A stretch of 64,000 nt of DNA, from positions 11,915,001 to 11,979,000 of the forward strand of contig NC_079885.1 of NCBI RefSeq assembly GCF_029227915.1, written 5' to 3'. Origin of the DNA: Hydractinia symbiolongicarpus (lineage: Eukaryota; Cnidaria; Hydrozoa; Anthoathecata; Hydractiniidae). Every line of letters begins with the position of its first letter. Within the stretch, counting starts at the first letter, position 1. A program made the translations under genes and the position numbers. Shown here in pieces: positions 40,501 through 49,500 of the stretch. A model generated the notes under the pieces. The model saw nothing but the letters and a program-made list of their open reading frames with translations. It had not been told where the DNA came from and ran no database searches.

Positions 40501-43500
40501 GAGGAAACTTTGGAAAGAGTGGAAGTCAGGTGGTAGTAAAAATATTTACTTAGAAGCTAAGCGTCGAGCTCGTACAGCAGTGTATAAGGCAAAATCAGAA
40601 GCAGAGAGAAACAGATTTGCAGATGTGTTAAGAAGGGAAGACCAGCGCAATGAGGTATTCAAGATAGCAAAGCAAATGAAGAAGACTAATCAAGATATTG
40701 TAGGTGAGAAGTGTATACGTAATGATGAAGGTGTTTTGGCTAGCACAGAGGAGGAGAAAAGGGTAGCTTGGAAGAATCATTATCAGAGGTTGCTTAACAC
40801 TGAGTTTGATTGGGACGAGGGTAATTTGTCTGATGATGATGTCGTAGAAGGGCCAGCCATGCAGATCAAGACAGAATGGGTAGTGGAGGCTATTAGGAAA
40901 ATGAAGATTGGCAAGGCTGCAGGAGTATCAGGTATTGTTGCAGAGATGGTAAAAGCATCTGGATATATTGGAGTTAAGCTTATTACAAGTCTTGCTAACC
41001 AGATTATAAAGGATGGTGCTATTCCGAGTGAGTGGCAGTCGAGTGTAATAGTGAATTGTTTCAAGGGCAAGGGTGATGCATTAGAAAGGGGTAACTATAG
41101 AGGTTTAAAGTTGGTTGATCAAGTAATGAAAGTTATTGAAAGAGTGATTGATAAGTTACTTAGAGAAAGAATTGATATAGATAAGATGCAATTTGGTTTT
41201 GTTCCAGGGCGTGGCACTACAGATGCAATATTTTTACTCAGACAGCTTCAGGAAAAGTATTTAGGAAAGAAAAAGAATCTCTATTTTGCCTTTGTAGATT
41301 TAGAGAAAGCTTTTGATAGAGTGCCACGTAAAGTTATTTGGTGGGCTATGAGAAAATTAGGTGTGGATGAGTGGCTAGTTACGATGGTTCAGTCTATGTA
41401 CAGCAATGCTAGAAGTCGCGTCAGGATTAACGATTCACTTAGTGATGAATTTAGTGTAAATGTTGGTGTACATCAGGGTTCTGTACTTAGTCCTTTGTTG
41501 TTTATTCTAGTCTTAGAAGCGCTGTCGATGGAGTTCAGAACAGGTTGCCCATGGGAGTTATTGTATGCAGATGATTTGGTTCTCATAGCAGAGTCGATGG
41601 AAGAATTAGTTGAAAAGTTTGAGAAGTGGAAGAAAGGACTAGAAGAAAAAGGGCTGAAGGTAAACACAGCAAAGTCTAAAGTCATGATAAGTAGCATTGC
41701 AGCCAAGTGTGACCTTGTAGTTGGAAAGTGGCCTTGTGGAGTTTGCAGGAAAGGGGTTGGTAGTAACTCAATTTTTTGTCAGACTTGCAAGCATTGGGTA
41801 CATAAGAAGTGCAGTAGTATTAGTGGAAGGTTAAGAGCTGGCATACAGTTTGTATGCAAGCGTTGCAAAGGTGAGATTATAGAGAATGAAGTATTTCCAG
41901 CTTTAATGATGTACAACAGTGGCTCGTTAGAGATAGTTAAGAACTTCTGTTACTTAGGTGATATGTTGGGCAGTGAAGGGGGTGTTGGAAGAAGTGTTAC
42001 TTGCAGGATAGGTTCTGCTTGGAAAAAGTTTAGAGAGTTACTTCCTTTATTGACTAGCAGAGTCCTGTCAATTGAGGTAAAAGGTAGGTTGTATGAGGCC
42101 TGTGTAAGAAGTGTTATGTTGTACGGTAGTGAGACATGGGCAGTAAAGCAGGAAGATCTTGACCGTTTAGAAAGGAATGATATGAGAATGGTTAGGTGGA
42201 TGTGTAATGCCAGTCTGAGAGACAGAAAGAGTTCAGATGAGCTAAGAAGCAGGCTAAGTCTCTGTAGAATTAAAGATGTTATCCAGATAAGAAGATTGAA
42301 TTGGCTGGGGCACTTGGAAAGAATGGAGGAGGATAATTGGGTAAGAAAGTGTAGAGACTTGATAGTTCCTGGGGCAAAGCCCAGAGGCAGACCGAGAAAG
42401 ACTTGGCAGGAGGTTATAAGGACAGACTTGATAGAGAGGAAGTTGAGTTTAGATCTAACACAGTCTAGATCAGATTGGAAGAGGGTCATTAATATACCCC
42501 GTCCAACCCATGCTAGCATGGAAAACGGACGTTAAGCCGAGAATGATGATGAGAATTGCGTATTTTTAAAAATACGAAAATTTGTATTTCATATTTTTAA
42601 AAATACACAGTATTTTAAAATACAAAATTTCCGTAATACAAATTGATGTATATTTGTTTGTAAATGATGCACCGTTGGTATGAAACTTGTAAACTGTTTT
42701 ATTTTGTTCTGAAATTACTAAAACACGTCTTTGTAATGCTTACAAATCCCATATTTCCTTATAAAAGGACGAAAATACGACCATGAAAAGCTTAGAAATC
42801 ATTGATTTTTGCTTTAAAATTAGGAAAACACAGCCATACAAAGATTACAAACTGTCACATTTTATTGCTAAATGAGGTAAAAAGGAACATTTTTGTATGT
42901 CAATCTAAAATAATCAGATAATTAGACGATGAATGCATGACTGTATGAAGCTTAGACTTCACCATATTTTGTTATAAGCTTAGGAAAATGGGTCTGTAGA
43001 AAACTTAAAAATCGCTGTACTTGGTTGTAAAAAGCTGTATGAAGCACAGAAGTCATTAAAAGTCATTATGTCAGATTTCTCTCCTTCTTGGATCATTTTA
43101 TGCATTTACATTCACAGTTCACAAAAAGCATAATTGTAAATTGAAATATTTTTCATTTTGTGTTTTGTTTTGAAATTGTTTTCCAATATAGATAATACTT
43201 GCTTCATTTTTTAAGACCCACTTTTAAAATAGTGTTTTCAAAGGGTGAGAAAAATAAAAAAATCAGGAACATGCAAGATAGATACATGCGCATACTTTCA
43301 TGACTAGCCTCGCAAATATACCCTATCTGTTATTTCCAGGAGGGACCATGGCTCAGATGGGAAGTGGTAGAATACTTAGTGAGATGGAAGTGGTAGAATA
43401 CTTAGTGCTTATTTTGAGCTCTGCACAACTAATTGGGTCTGAAAGATTAACAGCGACTAAAAATGGTGCATCCAGCATCACATCTAATATCTCTATTAGT

Positions 43501-46500
43501 GGTGTGCACCTGAGTACGTCAATCAAGTCACAAAATCGATCAACTTGTTTATATCTAATAATAGTAGCAATAGCAATGCTGGTGATAAGATAGTTGGTGT
43601 AAAGAAATTATCTTTACCGCAGGTGAAGGGTCTCTTTAAGAGACAAGAGAGGAGTTGAACGTCCTCCACCATACCTTAGTTTAAAGGGGCGATTGTGGAA
43701 GTCCATTGAAATGCCACATAGTGATGGCGTCACTTTAAAAAACACCCAGTCTGGTCTGTGAACGGTTGCACAACTAATTGGGTCTGCGTTCTATCATACA
43801 ACTCCCTGCAACATCCAATGTTCAACACAATGTGTAATGCCTTTCAAGCTTTAGACTTCAGCACAACATTTAATACAAAACACCCTTTGCACCTTATTGA
43901 TTTTAACACAATTAATGTAGTTTATTTAGCAAAAAATATTCACTGGCATAAGTGCATTTCTATACATCCGCCCTGCACTGTAAATCTTTTTGAGTAGTAC
44001 TATATTGAAATAATAAATCTACTGAGAAACACTTGACAGGTACTTACATCAAGTTGGGTTAAATTTTCAAATATTCTTTTGAAGACTTCCTGAAAAATTT
44101 AATACAAAATGGTGAAAAAATGTAATATAATAACTATGCATTTCTTAATATGATGAAGATCAACATGAACTGGGTTTTTGTGAATACATCACTCATACAG
44201 TAGTTATACACTGACTCTTAAACCAATAAGAAAAAAGTGTATTTCACAACTTGAAAGTACAATAGTCTATATTTTTGGTGAACTGGTCATAGCAAAACTT
44301 TCATGGCTTTTTTAAAAATTAAGTTTATATTTGAAGGCCACTTGTTTAAATTCAAAGTTTTTCAGGGTTTTCAGAATTTGCTAGACACCCTGGCATAGCT
44401 GCAAATAGATTTCTTCTGTACAAATCTTTGTGAACTGACTTTATATTTCTAATTTCAACCTTTTTTTTCTCTTACAGAACCTCTATCTTTCAAAAGTTAG
44501 TTTTTTTTGACAATAGCAACAAATGTAATAGGAACCTAGGAACCTTTTTATTCTAATTTCCTTGTAGCAAAGAACTTGCTTATATTTCACTTGCGCAGAC
44601 AACCAGTGCATCATACTATAAAAAATAAAACCTACTTCTTTATTTTTCCATGATTTTCTTTCAGAGAATCTAACCTCATTCCACACAACTTCAACTCCTT
44701 CTTCGGTATCCATTGCAAGAAATGAACTGTCAATACCAGGCACATTTCGTTGGCTCAACTGAAAAAAATAAGTACATTTAAAACCACTTCATTAAAAGGT
44801 TTTTTTATTTTATCAGTTTTTAAACAACATTTTATCATGTTACTTAAATTTATTTTTTATGAACAAAATGCAAAGTAATTTTTGCAACCATTAGATTTTT
44901 TGAATTTGCACGGTGTTCAACAAATAAAACGTCTAAAATATTTTTTTATTTTTGCACGTTTCAATTATTACAACCGCTATATTTTTTCTGTTTATCATTT
45001 CATGAGACCTTGTTTACATAATCTTTACTCACACCATGCAAAATAGAGTTTGTGCAAAGAATATAAAAAATTGAAACTTAAAAAAAAAATTTTCAAATTT
45101 TTTAAATTTCCTACCTTAATTCTCAAATCAATAAAAATAAGTAAAATGGTAAGAAAAGGCAAGGCTTCTAATATGTTTTTAAGTCATGGTGGTCATATTC
45201 TTTTATTATATATTGTTATTTTATACACCATATTCCTTATTCCCATTTTTTCACTATCTTCCGTAAGACATGAGACAAAAAGATTCTTCAGGTAATCATC
45301 AAACTATCTTGGCCAGTATATTATGATCCATACACGCTATTGTATCATCAAAACTATGTAACCTTGAATTTGCCTTGCTTAACATCAACAATGACAAAGA
45401 AGACTACACAACAGCCACAACCATCACACCACCAAGAACCAGCTCAACCAAAACCATCATATAAACAACAACCGCCATTAACACAATCATCACAGGAGCA
45501 ACAAAAGCAATAGCCACCTTCAGCAAAATTGCAGGAAGAACCACCAGCACAGTAACAGCCACTTAAACCACAACAACACTAGTTCTGACTCCAGCATTTT
45601 AATATCTTCTTCCATGCAACCTCAAAAATCACTATAGAAACAATTCAAATATACACATCCTTCTTAACTTAACACTCCTACACAACTCCCAGCACAATTT
45701 AATAACAACGCTCCCACATATTCTCTACAGTTCAACAATGTTTTTCTTATCAGATGTATTCGCCTTAATACTTAACATTTTTTAATAATCCTTGTGCCGC
45801 AAATCAACATTAGCCATCTTTACAGTCAATCAAACAATACTATGCTGTAATTGGCTTCTGATGAAGGACTCATGACTAGGACTCCTGACTCGCAACAAAG
45901 GATTACCATTCTAAACTTTCACTTTTGTAATGAAATAAATTATCAACAATGTAACAGACAAGACAATTGACACTACATGTCTGTGATTTTTACAGAGCAC
46001 AAGCTTGGGAAAGATGTTAACAGCGACTAAAAATGGTGCATCCAGCATCACATATAATATCTCTTTTAGTGGTGTGCACCTGAGTAGGTCAATCAAGTCA
46101 CAAATCGATCAACCTGTTTATATCTAATAATAGTAGCAATAGCAATGCTGGTGATAAGATAGTTGGTGTAAAGAAATTATCTTTACCGCAGGTGAAGGGT
46201 CTCTTTAAGAGACAAGAGATGAGTTGAACGCCCTCCACCATACCTTAGTTTAAAGGGGCGATTGTGGAAATCCATTGAAATGCCACATAGTGATGGTGTC
46301 ACTTTAAAAAACACCCAGTCCGGTCTGTGAACGGTTGGCGCTAGGAAGGGCATCCAGCTGTAAAACAATGCCAAAACTCTTTATTAATGGCCGTAAGAAT
46401 AGTTGATTAGACAAACTGCGTAAACAGGGCTGGAACTCTAAGGAGTGAAGGTGCCGCGCACAGTAGGACAGATGTCAGGTGTGAGCATCGTCAGACCGTT

Positions 46501-49500
46501 ACCCAGCTATCACATCACAAGGTAGATAACACTAGGTTGAGGATGGCTAGTGTAAATGTTGGTACTCTGAGAGGTAGAGCAGGTGAAGTAGTTGAAATGT
46601 TAGAACGTAGATCTGTTGATATGTGTTGTGTTCAGAAAATCAGGTGGAGAGGAGCTTCAGTGAGATTTGTGGAAGGTAGGAGGGCAAGGTATAAGCTTTT
46701 TTGGATTGGTAATAGTGATGGATATGGAGGAGTTGGCATATTCGTTGCAGAGAAGTGGGTAGAAAAAGTAATAGATGTTATGCTTGTTAATAGTCGTATT
46801 ATAGTGATAAAGTTTTTGTTAGGTAATAGGATTGTCACTTTTCTGTCAGTTTATGCTCCACAGTGTGGACTCAGTGAGGAAGATAAAGATAAGTTTTATG
46901 ATGAGTTAATAGCAGTCACATCAAAGTTTGGAGACACTGAACTTGTCATGGTGGGCGGCGACTTTAATGGTCATGTTGGGAAGTCATCTGAAGGTTATAG
47001 AGGTGTGCATGGAGGCTATGGATTTGGGAGCAGAAATAAGGAAGGGGAGAGATTGCTTGAGTTTGGAATGGCAACGGACATGGTGGTTTGCAACACATCA
47101 TTCATTAAGAGACAGAGTAGGCTGATAACATATGAGTCAGGTGGTTGTAAGACACAGATAGATTACTTCCTGGTTAGAAAGTCAGACAAGAAAGTGGTGA
47201 AGGTCGTGAAAGTTATATCGGGGGAAGAGTGTGTTTCCCAGCATAGGTTGCTGGTTTGTGATATTATCTTGAAGAGTGTTAAAGAAGCCAAGGGAAAGTA
47301 CAGGCCCCGTCGAAAAGTCTGGAAGCTGAAGGAAGAGATTGTCGCAAGACAATTTAGTGCAAAAGTTCAGCAGTTAGCCCACAATGGTCAATGTGATAGT
47401 GACAATGTTGAAAGTACCTGGACTACTTTGAAGAATTGTCTTCTAGAAGCTTCTGATGATACCTGTGGGTGGACGAAAGGACCAGCTAGACATAGACATA
47501 CCTGGTGGTGGAATAATGAGGTTGACCAGTGTATAAAGGAAAAGAGGAATCTTTGGAAAGAGTGGAAGTCAGGTGGTAGTAAAAATATTTACTTAGAAAC
47601 TAAGCGTCGTGCTCGTACAGCAGTGTATAAGGCAAAATCAGAAGCAGAGAGAAACAGATTTGCAGATGTGTTAAGAAGGGAAGACCAGCGCAATGAGGTA
47701 TTCAAGATAGCAAAGCAAATGAAGAAGAGAAGTTGAGAAGTGTGTACGTAATGATGAAGGTGTTTTGGCTAGCATAGAGGAGGAGAAAAGGGTAGCTTGG
47801 AAGAATCATTATCAGAGGTTGCTTAACACTGAGTTTGATTGGGACGAGGATAATTTGTCTGATGATGATGTTGTAGAAGAGCCAGCTATGCAGATCAAGA
47901 CAGAATGACAGAATATGAGAATGGTTAGGTGGATGTGTAACACCAGTCTGAAAGACAAAAAGAGTTCAGATGAGCTAAGAAGCAGGCTAAGTCTCCTTAG
48001 AATTAAAGATGTTATCCAGATAAGAAGATTGAATTGGCTGGGGCTCTTGGAAAGAATGGAGGAGGATAATTGGGTAAGAGAGTGTAGAGACTTGATAGTT
48101 CCTGGGGCAAACCCCAGAGGCAGACCAAGGAGGACCGACTTGGCAGGAGGTTATAAGAACAGACTTGATACAGAGGAAGTTGAGTTTAGATCTAACACAG
48201 TCTAGATCAGATTGGAAGAGGGTCATTAATATACCCATGCTAGCATGGAAAACGGACGTTAAGCCAAGAATGATGATTATGCAGAGGTAAAGTTGACACA
48301 GGGTAGTTTCCAAGAATTTTGCCCAAATTTTTAAAAAAAGTGTCCTATGGCTCTATATTTTAGGAAACAGCTTCAATTCTAATTAAATGTGGTTTTTTGT
48401 TGAGATATAGTAGGCTGTTTTATTGAGTCCATCACAGTTTTGACAAAAAAACAATTATTGGTGGAAATATTTATAGCTACCTCAAAATGCCCTATCGTAA
48501 TGTAACGTGTCCCATTGCGAATCACATTCAAACATTTTTTATTTTCTCTTTTCAGGTATTTTGAATAAAGTTAGTGTTTCTAGTTGTATTAGTTGTTAAG
48601 AAAGATTTCTTAGTTTTTTAAGGAACATCATTTTTAACTAGTCAGCTATAATGGCTTCTAGACTGCAGGTCGAACTCTGTGTCCCAGACGTAAGATTTTC
48701 TTAAAATGCCCATAAAAATTTCACAATATGAATTTTAAACCAAATTAGCCATTTAAGTCTTTCTCTACATCCCTGCTAATTTGACAACATCAAAAGAAAA
48801 ATTTTACTTACACTTTGTAAGAAATATTAGAGTAATAAGCTATGAAATTGGAGTTTAACCACCATAAATGTCCCATATGTAACACCTATATTTGTATTAT
48901 TTTTCCAAAGGTGAAAGCCAGAAAAAGAGTAAAATTCCATGTGTTATTTATTGGCCTCAAGGTGTGAAACAATGAGAACCTCTTACTGTCAAAAATCCCC
49001 TTGCCTGTACTTTGCCACCATTCCCTAACGACTGATGTCCCATACATAACAAAATGTCCCATATGTAAAGCTTTTTTCAATCTTGACATTCTTGTGGCAC
49101 TTACTGTAATATGTTTCTAATTTTTAATCATAGATGGCAAAGAAATAAATAAACTTAACTTGGATTTGTTTTTTGCTTGTTTTACCTATAATTTACAACT
49201 TCCTGTTAAGAGGAAATTGTAGTGTTATCAAAATGATAATTTAACTTCAAATACAGCAAATATTTTTTTCAGAGACCTTCTTGCAGTCTGGATTCAAATC
49301 TCTAACATCCCTAACTCTCTAACAAAAGTAAGCTCTTTTTCACACTGTTTCACAGTGACAACCGGACTGTTATAATTGCTTAATCTAAATTAATAAAGAA
49401 TGCTACTTTTCTGATAAAGGATTCGAACCTTAACAATTCTTCAATTTTTTCAAAGATTAAACTTATTTAATTTAGCCTTCAACATGCAGTACTTCAGCCA

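Larger units (their letters stand above)
37990..43070. repeat. Divergent tandem satellite interrupted by a LINE
   Basis: Recurring, much-diverged units of roughly 55-70 bases share the pattern gaggaaaac(a/g)(c/t)gg(c/t)c(g/t)tatgaagctt followed by aaa-ttgccgtatttt-ttctaa. They are visible at 38.0-38.15, 38.83-38.97 and 42.65-43.07 kb, on both sides of the LINE inserted at 39139-42552. This suggests one array split by the insertion and by AT palindromes. Unit borders are approximate. Confidence 0.5.

Noticed and set aside
39343-42519. Antisense frames across the LINE copies (for example 41950-42519)
   Set aside because: Shadows of the LINE coding strand.
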